Source: Bifidobacteriaceae bacterium (GTDB taxonomy: Bacteria > Actinomycetota > Actinomycetes > Actinomycetales > WQXJ01). Taken from it: DNA of 14,759 bases. Under the pieces are notes generated by a model, which saw only the letters and a list, made by a program, of their open reading frames with translations, ran no database searches and was not told where the DNA came from. The stretch lies in contig JAITIG010000095.1 in NCBI GenBank assembly GCA_031279575.1, positions 1 to 14,759 of the forward strand, read 5' to 3'. The translations under genes were made by a program, and so were the position numbers. Shown in pieces: positions 7,800-14,745 of this stretch (positions within the stretch are counted from its first letter, which is position 1; each line of letters begins with the position of its first letter).

Positions 7800-9490
7800 G
7801 GGCGGCCAGACCTCCTCCACCAGGCGCGGAATGATTCGGGGGGCGGGGCGGGCAGGTCGCGGGCGCGGGTCCACAACGAGGCCGGCCACGGCAGCGGGCC
7901 AATGGTCGCGCGCGGGCCAAAGGGGCGGCGCGCCAGCAACCGCCCGGCCAAGCCCATCATCCGGCCCAGCCAGCCCATCCGCCAACCCCGGCCAAAGGCC
8001 CAACCCGCCCCCGCCATCACGGCCGGCTCCAAATGCGGGCGCGGGTCGGCCGCCTTGGCCACCGCCACCTTGTGGCGCTGGCGCACAATCAAATCCGGCA
8101 GCGGGATGCGCACCGGGCAAACATCGGCGCAGGCCGCGCACAAGGTCGAGGCGAACGGCAGCGAGCGGTCCAGCGGGGTGTCGAAACCGCGCAACTGCGG
8201 CGTCAGCACAATGCCGATGGGGCCGGGGTAGACCGAGCCGTAGGCGTGGCCGCCCACCTTCTGGTAGACGGGGCACACGTTCATGCAGGCCGAGCAGCGG
8301 ATGCAGCGCAGCATCGGCCGGGCCGCAGGCTCGGCCAGGGCGCGGGTGCGGCCGTTGTCGACCAGCACCACATGGACGTTGGACGGGCCGTCGCCGGGTG
8401 TGACCCCGGTCCACATCGAGGTGTACGGGTTCATCCGCTCGCCGGTGGAACTGCGCGGCAGCAGGCGCAGGAACACCTCCAAATCGTCAAAGGTGGGCAC
8501 CAGCTTCTCGATGCCGACCACGCTGATCAGCGTCTCCGGCAAGGTCAGGCACATCCGGCCGTTGCCCTCCGATTCGACAATCACCAGCGTGCCGGTCTCC
8601 GCCACCAGGAAGTTCCCGCCCGAGATGCCGACCTTCGCGCCCAGGAACTTCTGGCGCAGGTGGGCGCGGGCGGCGGCGGCCAACTCCTGCGGGTCGTTGG
8701 ACAACCCGGCTGGCGCGGGGACGCCGACCCGGCCCATCTCGGCCAGGAAAATCTCCCGCACCTCGGCCCGGTTGCGGTGGATGGCGGGCACCAGGATGTG
8801 GCTGGGGGTGTCGTGCCCCAATTGCACAATCAGTTCCGCCAGGTCGGTCTCCCAGGCGGCGATCCCGGCCTGCGCCAGGGCCTCGTTGAGGCCGATCTCC
8901 TGGGTCAGCATCGACTTGACCTTGACCACCTCGTCCGCCCCCGCCTGCTTGACCAGCGCGGCGACGATGCCGTTGGCCTCGGTCGCGTCCGCCGCCCAAT
9001 GCACCTGCGCGCCCGCCCGCCGCAGCGCCGCCTCGGCTTGCAGCAGGTAGCGGTCCAGGTGGCGCAAGGTCCGGTCTTTGATCGCGGCGGCCTGGGTGCG
9101 CAGTTCTTGCCACTCGGGCAGTTCCGCCTGGCGCAGCGCCCGCTTCGCCCTGATGGTGCTGGTGGCGCGCCGCAAATTGGCCCTCAGCTGCGGGTTCGCC
9201 AACTGCTCGCGCGCCCGCACGGGGAACGGCAGCGACGCCGGAGCCCCCGGATAAGCCAACACCCCCACCGCCCCGCCCGATGCCGCGCCCGCCCCACCGC
9301 AGCCGCCGCCGCCCGCCGCTCCTGAGGCCGCCCCCGCCGCGCCGCCAGCGCCCAGCCTCGCCCGCCCCGCGCCGCCAGGCGCAGCCTGACCCGCGACCTG
9401 CCCGCCGCCGGTGCCGCCCACCGCCCCGCCGCGGGTCCTGGCGCAGGCGCAGCGGCTAGCCCCGCCCGCCTCGGGAACTGGCCCGGTCAT
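7796..9490 (-). CDS. lutB: Iron-sulfur L-lactate oxidation protein LutB, with Gly/Ala-rich N-terminal extension
   Basis: 564 aa. LutB carries the iron-sulfur clusters of the LutABC complex that oxidises L-lactate to pyruvate. Family sequence begins near residue 90 (PVRAREQLANPQLRANLRRA). The catalytic-core signature AGADEVVKVKSMLTQEIGLN and GAKVGISGGNFLVAETGTL are present. Ferredoxin-type Cys motifs are at 396-406 (CIRCSACMNVC) and 451-458 (CAACADVC). The C-terminus ends in a Trp/Arg-rich tail (ESFRAWWRRSGRP), as in family members. The start ATG overlaps the lutA stop as ATGA, so translation from there is likely. If so, the first 85 or so residues are a real extension: Gly/Ala-rich, with three Cys and no family counterpart that I know. 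A later start inside the extension cannot be ruled out. Confidence 0.94.
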   Translation of the reverse strand: MTGPVPEAGGASRCACARTRGGAVGGTGGGQVAGQAAPGGAGRARLGAGGAAGAASGAAGGGGCGGAGAASGGAVGVLAYPGAPASLPFPVRAREQLANPQLRANLRRATSTIRAKRALRQAELPEWQELRTQAAAIKDRTLRHLDRYLLQAEAALRRAGAQVHWAADATEANGIVAALVKQAGADEVVKVKSMLTQEIGLNEALAQAGIAAWETDLAELIVQLGHDTPSHILVPAIHRNRAEVREIFLAEMGRVGVPAPAGLSNDPQELAAAARAHLRQKFLGAKVGISGGNFLVAETGTLVIVESEGNGRMCLTLPETLISVVGIEKLVPTFDDLEVFLRLLPRSSTGERMNPYTSMWTGVTPGDGPSNVHVVLVDNGRTRALAEPAARPMLRCIRCSACMNVCPVYQKVGGHAYGSVYPGPIGIVLTPQLRGFDTPLDRSLPFASTLCAACADVCPVRIPLPDLIVRQRHKVAVAKAADPRPHLEPAVMAGAGWAFGRGWRMGWLGRMMGLAGRLLARRPFGPRATIGPLPWPASLWTRARDLPAPPPESFRAWWRRSGRP

Positions 9491-10248
9491 GAGGCCACCG
9501 CCTCGGTTTGGGCCAGGATCTCAACCAAATGAATCGGTTTGACCGCAGCGCGGTCGCGGCTCAGCACCCCGCCAATGTTCATCAGGCAGGCGTTGTCGGC
9601 CCCCGTGACGTATTCCGCGCCGGTCGCCACCACATTGGCCGCCTTGTCCCCGGCCAGCGCCACCGACAGGTCCGGGTTCTTGACGCTGAACGTCCCGCCG
9701 AAGCCGCAGCACTGCTCTGCCTCCGGCAAATCGACCAACTCGATCCCCCGCACCGCGCGCAGCAGCTGGTACGGCCGCTCGCCGAGGCGCGCCAGCCGCG
9801 TCGCGTGGCAGGACGGGTGGTAGGTCACCCGGTGCGGGAAAAACGCCCCCACATCCACCACGCCCAACACGTCCACCAGGAACTCCGTGATGTCGTAGGT
9901 TTTGGCGGCGGCCGCCTCCGCCCGCTCCACCGCCCGCGGCGAGCCGGCCCCCCGCGCCACCATGGCGTGCTGGTGGCGCACCGAGGCGACGCACGAGCCA
10001 GACGGCGCCACCACCGCGTCGCACCCCGCGAAGGCCTCGGCGTAGGCCTTGACCGCCCCGAGCGCCGCCTTGAAATACCCGGTGTTGGTCATCATCTGCC
10101 CGCAACACGTCTGCGCCTGCGGGAACACCACCTGGCAGCCCAGCCGCCGCAGCAGCGCCACGGCCGCCCGCGCCGTGCCCGGAAACATCAGATCGTTCAC
10201 GCAGGTGGCGAACAGCCCCACGCGCATGGCTTCGGCGGGTGCCGCCAT
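9487..10248 (-). CDS. lutA: L-lactate oxidation iron-sulfur protein LutA (CCG domains)
   Basis: 253 aa. LutA has two cysteine-rich CCG domains: CCGQMMTNTGY beginning at residue 48 and CCGFGGTFSVKNPDLS beginning at residue 180. Each is preceded by its upstream Cys partner (ATCVNDLMFPG; YHPSCHATR). The ATG at 10248 is preferred over the in-frame GTG at 10257 because the Shine-Dalgarno GGGGAGGTG sits 6-7 nt before the ATG and overlaps the GTG. Family members usually start at the internal MRVGLFATC (residue 8), which is possible but has a weaker site. It is the first gene of lutABC, divergent from aldA across a 507-bp intergenic region. LutABC replaces a flavin L-lactate dehydrogenase in many bacteria. 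Confidence 0.95.
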   Translation of the reverse strand: MAAPAEAMRVGLFATCVNDLMFPGTARAAVALLRRLGCQVVFPQAQTCCGQMMTNTGYFKAALGAVKAYAEAFAGCDAVVAPSGSCVASVRHQHAMVARGAGSPRAVERAEAAAAKTYDITEFLVDVLGVVDVGAFFPHRVTYHPSCHATRLARLGERPYQLLRAVRGIELVDLPEAEQCCGFGGTFSVKNPDLSVALAGDKAANVVATGAEYVTGADNACLMNIGGVLSRDRAAVKPIHLVEILAQTEAVAS

Positions 10249-10426
10249 CAAAACCACCTCCCCGCAAGGCCGCCGCCCCGCATCGAGCTTTTCGCCAGCC
10301 CCGGCCCGCCAGCCGCGCCGCCACGTTTTTCAGCCGCCGCCGCCCGATGCCGCCGCCCCGCCCCCCAAACCGGCCTCGGCGCCGGGAGGTGGCGGACGGC
10401 ATCGCGCGATCACCGCCGCTGCCAGC

Positions 10427-10470
10427 TTGAACCGGAGGCGGTCCACACCTGGCAGGCCGGGCCGGTTCAA
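10427..10470. promoter_or_regulatory. Inverted repeat TTGAACCGG / CCGGTTCAA
   Basis: Perfect 9-bp arms at 10427-10435 and 10462-10470 are 26 nt apart, closer to the lutA side. The core GTTCAACC of the right arm recurs at 10735-10742 just before the aldA ribosome-binding site. It may be a paired operator or a looped binding site. No regulator gene is in the window. Confidence 0.35.
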
Positions 10471-10645
10471 CCCAGATCTCAACGGTAGGGCACGCGCCCT
10501 GGGCGATCAACCAACCAGCCAATTCGGCGGGCGCGCAGCGGTCGCCAATCGCGCTGCCGCCAGCCGTCAAGGCCCGCCGCCGCGGGCAAGGCAGCCGCTG
10601 GGCAAGCAGGCGGACCTGCGCCAACCCGGCTGCGCCGCGCCCGGC

Positions 10646-10662
10646 CATCCCCCAAGGGGATG
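10646..10662. promoter_or_regulatory. 17-bp interrupted palindrome, operator candidate upstream of aldA
   Basis: CATCCCC-CAA-GGGGATG has perfect 7-bp arms. It ends 41 bp upstream of the TAACGT -10 candidate and 93 bp upstream of the aldA ATG. It is too short-looped and too far upstream to be a terminator for a known gene, so an operator is the better guess. Confidence 0.4.
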
Positions 10663-10703
10663 CACGATTGCGCGGGACCTAGCCGGGGCGGGGGGCGCGC
10701 TGG

Positions 10704-10751
10704 TAACGTGCTGGCAGCCGGCAAAGCCGGACTTGTTCAACCACGAAGGAG
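10704..10751 (+). promoter_or_regulatory. aldA -10 hexamer and ribosome-binding site
   Basis: TAACGT (10704-10709) fits TANNNT and would give a 5' leader of about 40 nt. The leader contains the small hairpin CCGGC-AAA-GCCGG (10718-10730). AAGGAG at 10746-10751 lies 4 nt before the ATG and decides the aldA start. No good -35 is visible. Confidence 0.5.
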
Positions 10752-10755
10752 TGAC

Positions 10756-12189
10756 ATGAACGCTGTCCCCAAGTACTCGAATTTCATCGGCGGCCAGGCG
10801 GTCGCCGCGACTGACTACATCGAGGTCGAAAACCCCTACACGGGCCAGATCATCGGCTTGGCGCCCAAGCTCGGCGCCGCCGCCGCCGACCAAGCGCTGA
10901 CCGCCGCCAAAGCCGCCCAGCCCGCCTGGGCCAAGCTGGCGCCAGCCACCAGGGCCGGCTACCTGGCCAAATGCGCCGAGGTGATCCGGGCCAACCGCGT
11001 CGAGCTGGCTGAGCTGCTGATGCACGAGCAAGCCAAGATCGCCCCCCTGGCCCAAGTCGAGATCGATGTCACCGCCACCTACTTCGACTATTACGCGGGC
11101 TGGGCGCGGATCTACGAAGGCGAGATCATCAACTCGGACGACCCGCAGGAGAACATCCTGCTTTTCCAAAAGCCAATCGGCGTGGCCGTCGGCATCTGCC
11201 CCTGGAACTTCCCGTTCTTCGTCATGGCGCGCAAAGTTGCGCCATCGCTGCTGACCGGCTGCACCACTGTGATCAAACCGTCCAGCACCACGCCGCTGTC
11301 CACGCTGCGCTTCGCCGAGCTGATCCAGGACATCGGCCTGCCGGCCGGCGTGCTGAACTTTGTCAGCGGCGGCGGCGCCACGCTGGGCAGCGCGCTGGTG
11401 CGCCACCCGCTGAGCGACATCGTCTCGCTGACCGGCTCGGTGGAAGCCGGCGTAGAGATCATCAAAGACTCGGCCGAGAAGATCATGAAGACCTCGCTCG
11501 AGCTGGGCGGCAAAGCCCCGGCCATCGTCTTCCCGGACGCGGACCTGGACCTGGCGGTCAAGGGCGTGATGGACTCGCGGCTGATCTTCTCCGGCCAGGT
11601 CTGCAACTGCGCCGAGCGGGCCTACGTCCACCAGGACGTCTACCCCGAGTTCATGGACCGGCTGAAGGCCGCCTTCGAGGCCGCCAAGCTGGGCGATCCG
11701 GCGGCCGATGGCGTCGCCTACTCCTCCCAGGTCGACCGCGCCCAGCTGGCCAAGATCTCCGGCATGGTGGAGCGGGCGGTTGCGGCCGGGGCCGAGGTTG
11801 TGACCGGCGGCGCGCCGGCCGATTTGGGCCAGGGCTACTTCTACCAGCCGACCATCTTGGCGGGCGCCGCCCAAGACTCCGAGATTGTCCAGAAAGAAGT
11901 CTTCGGGCCGGTCCTGCCGGTGCTGCCGTGGGATGACTACGACCAGGTCATGGCGGACGCGAATGATTGCGAGTACGGCTTGACCTCATCGATTTGGACC
12001 CGGAACGTGTCCACCGCGATGCAGGCCATCAAGGACTTGAACTTCGGCGAGACCTACGTCAACCGGGAGCATTTCGAGGGCATCCAGGGCTTCCACGCCG
12101 GCTGGCGCAAGTCCGGGATCGGCGGGGCCGATGGCAAGCACGGCCTCTACGAGTACCTCCAGTCGCAGGCGGTCTACATCCGGTACTGA
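10756..12189 (+). CDS. aldA: Lactaldehyde dehydrogenase (AldA-type aldehyde dehydrogenase)
   Basis: 477 aa. AldA oxidises L-lactaldehyde (and glycolaldehyde) to L-lactate (glycolate) with NAD in the cytoplasm, in fucose and rhamnose breakdown or methylglyoxal-derived aldehyde removal. Beyond the general ALDH motifs, it shares AldA-specific stretches with the E. coli enzyme, as I recall that sequence. These are YEGEIINSDDPQENILLF, LELGGKAPAIV with Glu249, SGQVCNCAERAY with catalytic Cys283, and the C-terminal QGFHAGWRKSGIGGADGKHG. The ATG at 10756 is set by AAGGAG; an open frame continues upstream to 10660 without family sequence. It is divergent from lutABC, whose substrate is the AldA product, and ends at a strong terminator. 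Some substrate breadth (betaine or succinate semialdehyde) is possible but less likely. Confidence 0.95.
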   Translation: MNAVPKYSNFIGGQAVAATDYIEVENPYTGQIIGLAPKLGAAAADQALTAAKAAQPAWAKLAPATRAGYLAKCAEVIRANRVELAELLMHEQAKIAPLAQVEIDVTATYFDYYAGWARIYEGEIINSDDPQENILLFQKPIGVAVGICPWNFPFFVMARKVAPSLLTGCTTVIKPSSTTPLSTLRFAELIQDIGLPAGVLNFVSGGGATLGSALVRHPLSDIVSLTGSVEAGVEIIKDSAEKIMKTSLELGGKAPAIVFPDADLDLAVKGVMDSRLIFSGQVCNCAERAYVHQDVYPEFMDRLKAAFEAAKLGDPAADGVAYSSQVDRAQLAKISGMVERAVAAGAEVVTGGAPADLGQGYFYQPTILAGAAQDSEIVQKEVFGPVLPVLPWDDYDQVMADANDCEYGLTSSIWTRNVSTAMQAIKDLNFGETYVNREHFEGIQGFHAGWRKSGIGGADGKHGLYEYLQSQAVYIRY

Positions 12190-12253
12190 TTCGGCGTTGG
12201 CCGGCGCTGGTCGGCGCTGGTCGGCGCTGATTCGGCGCCGGCCAGGGGCCGGC
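12187..12253. repeat. Short tandem repeats and hairpin after aldA
   Basis: The 10-bp unit TCGGCGCTGG is repeated about three times at 12201-12230. It is flanked by two copies of TGATTCGGCG (12187-12196, which includes the aldA stop, and 12228-12237). A 7-bp hairpin follows: GCCGGCC (12237-12243), loop AGG, GGCCGGC (12247-12253). It lies upstream of the main terminator and may be slippage-prone sequence. Confidence 0.6.
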
Positions 12254-12284
12254 CGGAAGGCTGGGACCGCCCAGGCAAGAGAAC

Positions 12285-12322
12285 GGCCCGCCACCCCGTC
12301 GTGGCGGGCCTCCTTGTTGTCT
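12285..12322. terminator. Strong bidirectional terminator between aldA and xth
   Basis: GGCCCGCCAC (12285-12294) and GTGGCGGGCC (12301-12310) form a perfect 10-bp stem with loop CCCGTC. The plus strand continues TCCTTGTTGTCT and the minus strand continues GTTCTCTTGCC, both T-rich for this genome. It therefore can stop aldA and, from the other side, the exonuclease gene. Confidence 0.88.
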
Positions 12323-12387
12323 AAAATATCGATCCGGGCCCCCCAAGCCAAGGGCCATAAGGTCCTTTTCTTCGGCTGCCGGCGGGC

Positions 12388-13212
12388 TCAGGGTTTGGGG
12401 CGGGCGGGGGGATTGGGGGCCAGGTCCAGTTCGACCGGGACGTGGTCTGGCGCGCCCTTGCCTTTGCGCTCTTCGCGGGCGATGCGGACCGCCCCGACCC
12501 GATCCGCCAAGGCGGGCGAACAGTAGGCGAAGTCGATGCGCATGCCCTCGTTCTTGGGGAAGCGGAGCTGCTGGTAATCCCAGAAGGTGTAGGCCTGCCC
12601 GGCCGGGATGTGCTCCCGGGTCACCTCCCTCAACCCGGCCTCGGCCAAGGCGGCCAAGGCCGCCCGCTCAGGACCCGAGGTGTGGGTCTTGCCCTCGAAC
12701 AGCGCCGGGTCCCAGACGTCGGTGTCGAGCGGGGCGACGTTGAAATCCCCCACCAAGGCGAACTGGGCCGAGGCTTCGGCGGCCAGCCACCCGGCGGCAT
12801 CGTGCGCCAAGGCGCGCAGGAACTGGAGTTTGTAGGCCATGTGGGGGTCTAGCTGGGCGCGGCCGTGCGGCACGTAGAGGGACCAGACGGTGACGCCGCC
12901 GCAATCAGCGCCGATGGCGCGCGCCTCCAGGGCCGGCTCCGCGCCCGGCTTGGCGAAGGCGGGCTGGCCGGGGAACTCGGTGCGGACGCCGGCCAGGCCA
13001 ACCCGCGAGATCAGCGCCACCCCGTTCCACTGGTTGAGGCCGTGGCGGGCCACCTGGTAGCCGGCCGCCTCGAACGGCTCGGCGGGGAAGGCGGCGTCCT
13101 TGACCTTGGTCTCCTGGAGGGCCAGCACGTCGATTTGCCGGGCCTGCAGGTAGGCCGCGACCCGGTCGACCCGGGCCCGGACCGAGTTGATGTTCCAGGT
13201 GGCGATCCGCAT
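12388..13212 (-). CDS. xth: Exodeoxyribonuclease III family (AP endonuclease)
   Basis: 274 aa, of typical length. Enzymes of this family cut at abasic sites and degrade duplex DNA 3' to 5' in base excision repair. Metal and catalytic residues are present: WNINSVRAR at 6-14, Glu34 in LQETK, the GDFN box with Asp156 and Asn158, RIDFAY with Asp227, and the terminal DHVPVELDL with Asp256-His257. At 113-117 it reads YVPHG; the fourth residue is usually Asn or Gln in relatives, so His115 is unusual. The ATG at 13212 is the family start; TAGTCT lies exactly 6 nt upstream, with GGGGGG between. The gene is convergent with aldA and divergent from the SDR. I use xth as a family name; orthology to a specific E. 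coli enzyme is not shown. Confidence 0.93.
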   Translation of the reverse strand: MRIATWNINSVRARVDRVAAYLQARQIDVLALQETKVKDAAFPAEPFEAAGYQVARHGLNQWNGVALISRVGLAGVRTEFPGQPAFAKPGAEPALEARAIGADCGGVTVWSLYVPHGRAQLDPHMAYKLQFLRALAHDAAGWLAAEASAQFALVGDFNVAPLDTDVWDPALFEGKTHTSGPERAALAALAEAGLREVTREHIPAGQAYTFWDYQQLRFPKNEGMRIDFAYCSPALADRVGAVRIAREERKGKGAPDHVPVELDLAPNPPARPKP

Positions 13213-13218
13213 CCCCCC

Positions 13219-13224
13219 AGACTA
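13219..13224 (-). promoter_or_regulatory. -10 hexamer of xth (candidate leaderless promoter)
   Basis: On the minus strand TAGTCT fits TANNNT and ends 6 nt before the ATG. The intervening GGGGGG could be taken as a ribosome-binding site but abuts the start codon, which is too close to work normally. An 8-bp palindrome starts directly upstream. Confidence 0.45.
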
Positions 13225-13246
13225 ACCCGGGGTTCGCCCCCCGGGT
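13225..13246. promoter_or_regulatory. 8-bp inverted repeat in the divergent xth/SDR promoter region
   Basis: ACCCGGGG (13225-13232), spacer TTCGCC and CCCCGGGT (13239-13246) form a perfect inverted repeat. It occupies the -35 to spacer region of the predicted xth promoter and lies between the two divergent -10 hexamers, so an operator role is plausible. It could instead be a chance GC-rich hairpin. Confidence 0.35.
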
Positions 13247-13281
13247 GGGCGGTTGGCGGACCTGGGCGCGGTGGTCGCAGG

Positions 13282-13287
13282 TAGGCT
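13282..13287 (+). promoter_or_regulatory. -10 hexamer of the SDR/pyrE operon (candidate leaderless promoter)
   Basis: TAGGCT fits TANNNT and lies exactly 6 nt before the ATG at 13294. This spacing favours the second of two nearby in-frame ATGs (13288 and 13294), because the first would lie upstream of the predicted transcription start. Confidence 0.48.
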
Positions 13288-13293
13288 ATGAGG

Positions 13294-14052
13294 ATGGGAA
13301 CAGCGCTGATAACGGGGGCAAGTGCCGGCCTGGGCGAGGAATTCGCTTGGCAGCTGGCAACGCTGCGGCACAATCTTGTGCTGGTGGCCAGAGACGAGGC
13401 ACGCCTGGAGCAGTTGGCTGGCAAGCTGCGCTCGGCGGCTGGCATCAGGGTGGAGGTCTTGCCCGCGGATTTGGCCAAGGAACGCGACCTGAACCGCGTC
13501 GCGGCCCGCCTCAAGGCCCCCGGCCGGCCGGTGGGGCTGCTGGTCAACAACGCGGGCTTCGGCTTCCGCGAATCCTTCCTCGAGGCGCCGCTAAAAGACC
13601 TGGTGGCGATGGAAAAAGTTATGATCCACGCGGTTTTGGTGCTGTCTCACACCGCCGCGCGGGCCATGGCCGGGCGCGGGCGCGGCGCCATTCTGAACGT
13701 CTCCTCAATTGCCGCCTATTTGGCTTCCGGGTCTTATGCGGCGGACAAAGCCTGGGTCAAAGCTTTCACCGAGGGCTTGGCCGTCGAATTGAAAGGCACC
13801 GGGGTCACCGCGACGGCTGTGCTGCCCGGTTTGACGCGCACCGAATTCCACGCCCGGGCCGGCTTGGACTACCTGTCCTACCCGGCCATCGCCTGGTTGT
13901 CTTCCGCCGATGTGGTCTCGCGCGCTTTGGCTGATGTGCGCCGCGGCGTGGTGCTGTCCACGCCATCGTTGCGCTACGGCGCGCTGGGCCAGCTGGCGCG
14001 CCTGCTGCCGCGCTGGGTGGTGCGGGCCTTTAGCCGGGTGGAGGACCGTTGA
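13294..14052 (+). CDS. Short-chain dehydrogenase/reductase (SDR family)
   Basis: 252 aa from the ATG at 13294, giving MGTALITGASAGLG, a common SDR opening; an ATG two codons earlier (13288) is the alternative. The classical SDR pattern is complete: nucleotide-binding TGASAGLG (7-14), DL near residue 59-60, NNAG at 85-88, catalytic Ser138 in NVSSIA, and Tyr148/Lys152 in SYAADK. The C-terminus (LGQLARLLPRWVVRAFSR) is hydrophobic and basic, as in the DltE-like COG0300 group, and may touch the membrane. The substrate cannot be told from sequence. The last codons overlap the pyrE start (TTGA), so both are probably made from one message. Confidence 0.9.
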   Translation: MGTALITGASAGLGEEFAWQLATLRHNLVLVARDEARLEQLAGKLRSAAGIRVEVLPADLAKERDLNRVAARLKAPGRPVGLLVNNAGFGFRESFLEAPLKDLVAMEKVMIHAVLVLSHTAARAMAGRGRGAILNVSSIAAYLASGSYAADKAWVKAFTEGLAVELKGTGVTATAVLPGLTRTEFHARAGLDYLSYPAIAWLSSADVVSRALADVRRGVVLSTPSLRYGALGQLARLLPRWVVRAFSRVEDR

Positions 14053-14681
14053 GCGGAGCGGCCGAGGCCCCTGGAGGCGCCGGTCCGGGCGGGCCGGGCG
14101 GGCTGGCGGAGTTGGCTGGGCTGGACCCGCGCGAGCAGCTGCGGCGGCTGATTGATTCGCTGGCGGTGGTGCGGGGGCGGGTCACACTGGCCTCGGGCCG
14201 GGTGGCGGACTACTACATCGACCTGCGGCGGGTGACGCTGCACCACTTGGCGGCGCCGCTGGTGGGCCACCTGCTGCTTGACCTGCTGGAGGAGCGCGGC
14301 CTGGTGGCGGGTGAGGATTACGCGGCGGTTGGCGGCCTGACCATGGGAGCCGACCCGATGGCGGCCGCCATGCTGCACGCCGCCGCCTCGCGCGGCCTGG
14401 ACTTGGATGCTTTCGTGGTCCGCAAGGACGCCAAAGCGCACGGCTTGCAGCGGCGCATCGAGGGGCCGGAGGTGGCGGGCCGGGCGGTGCTGGCCCTGGA
14501 GGACACCTCGACCACCGGCGGGTCCGTTGTCGCCGCGGTCGAGGCTTTGCGCCAAGCCGAGGCCGAGGTCAAGGCGGTGGCTGTGATCGTGGACCGCGCC
14601 ACCGGCGCCCGCGAGCGCATCGAGGCCCTGGGCCTGCCCTACCACCACCTGTTCGGCCTCCCAGACCTAGGCTTGGCCTAA
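14049..14681 (+). CDS. pyrE: Orotate phosphoribosyltransferase
   Basis: 210 aa. PyrE joins orotate to PRPP to make OMP in de novo pyrimidine synthesis. Landmarks are GRVTLASGRVADYYIDLR (43-60), AVGGLTMGADPMAAAML (93-109), FVVRKDAKAHGL (122-133; Lys126, Lys129 and His131 are loop residues of the active site) and the PRPP site VLALEDTSTTGGS (147-159). The start is a TTG at 14049, overlapping the SDR stop as TTGA. No in-frame ATG lies before the conserved core, and the coupling explains the weak start. The first 25 or so residues are a Gly/Ala/Pro-rich extension. Why an SDR is coupled to pyrE is unclear. Confidence 0.95.
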   Translation: MSGAAEAPGGAGPGGPGGLAELAGLDPREQLRRLIDSLAVVRGRVTLASGRVADYYIDLRRVTLHHLAAPLVGHLLLDLLEERGLVAGEDYAAVGGLTMGADPMAAAMLHAAASRGLDLDAFVVRKDAKAHGLQRRIEGPEVAGRAVLALEDTSTTGGSVVAAVEALRQAEAEVKAVAVIVDRATGARERIEALGLPYHHLFGLPDLGLA

Positions 14682-14709
14682 CCTGAAGGCGAACCGTCTG
14701 CGCAGGTCG

Positions 14710-14745
14710 GCGTGCTGCGTCCAGCGTTATCTCCAAGCACGCTTT
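14710..14745 (+). terminator. Weak hairpin after pyrE, possible terminator
   Basis: GCGTGCT (14710-14716) and AGCACGC (14736-14742) are perfect 7-bp arms with a 19-nt loop, followed by TTTGCCCC. It lies 28 bp after the pyrE stop. The large loop makes it a poor intrinsic terminator. The window ends 14 bp later. Confidence 0.35.

Larger units (their letters stand above)
10249..10755. other. lutA-aldA divergent intergenic region (507 bp)
   Basis: There is no convincing gene here: open frames on both strands lack ribosome-binding sites and recognisable protein sequence. It holds the lutA ribosome-binding site at its left end and the aldA promoter and ribosome-binding site at its right end. Four inverted repeats are visible: ATCGCGCGAT (10401-10410), the TTGAACCGG/CCGGTTCAA pair (10427-10470), CATCCCC-CAA-GGGGATG (10646-10662) and CCGGC-AAA-GCCGG (10718-10730). 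This is the natural place for control of the lactaldehyde/lactate module. Confidence 0.7.

Noticed and set aside
7800..8414. Extended lutC frame of 440 aa
   Set aside because: The upstream part is a shadow of lutB; the ATG at 7799 overlaps the lutB stop and begins family sequence.
8033..9325. 430-aa plus-strand ORF
   Set aside because: It is antisense to lutB and rich in Arg, Gly and His, as expected of a shadow frame in GC-rich DNA.
10660..10755. Upstream extension of aldA
   Set aside because: It covers the -10 hexamer and ribosome-binding site, and AldA homology begins at the ATG at 10756.
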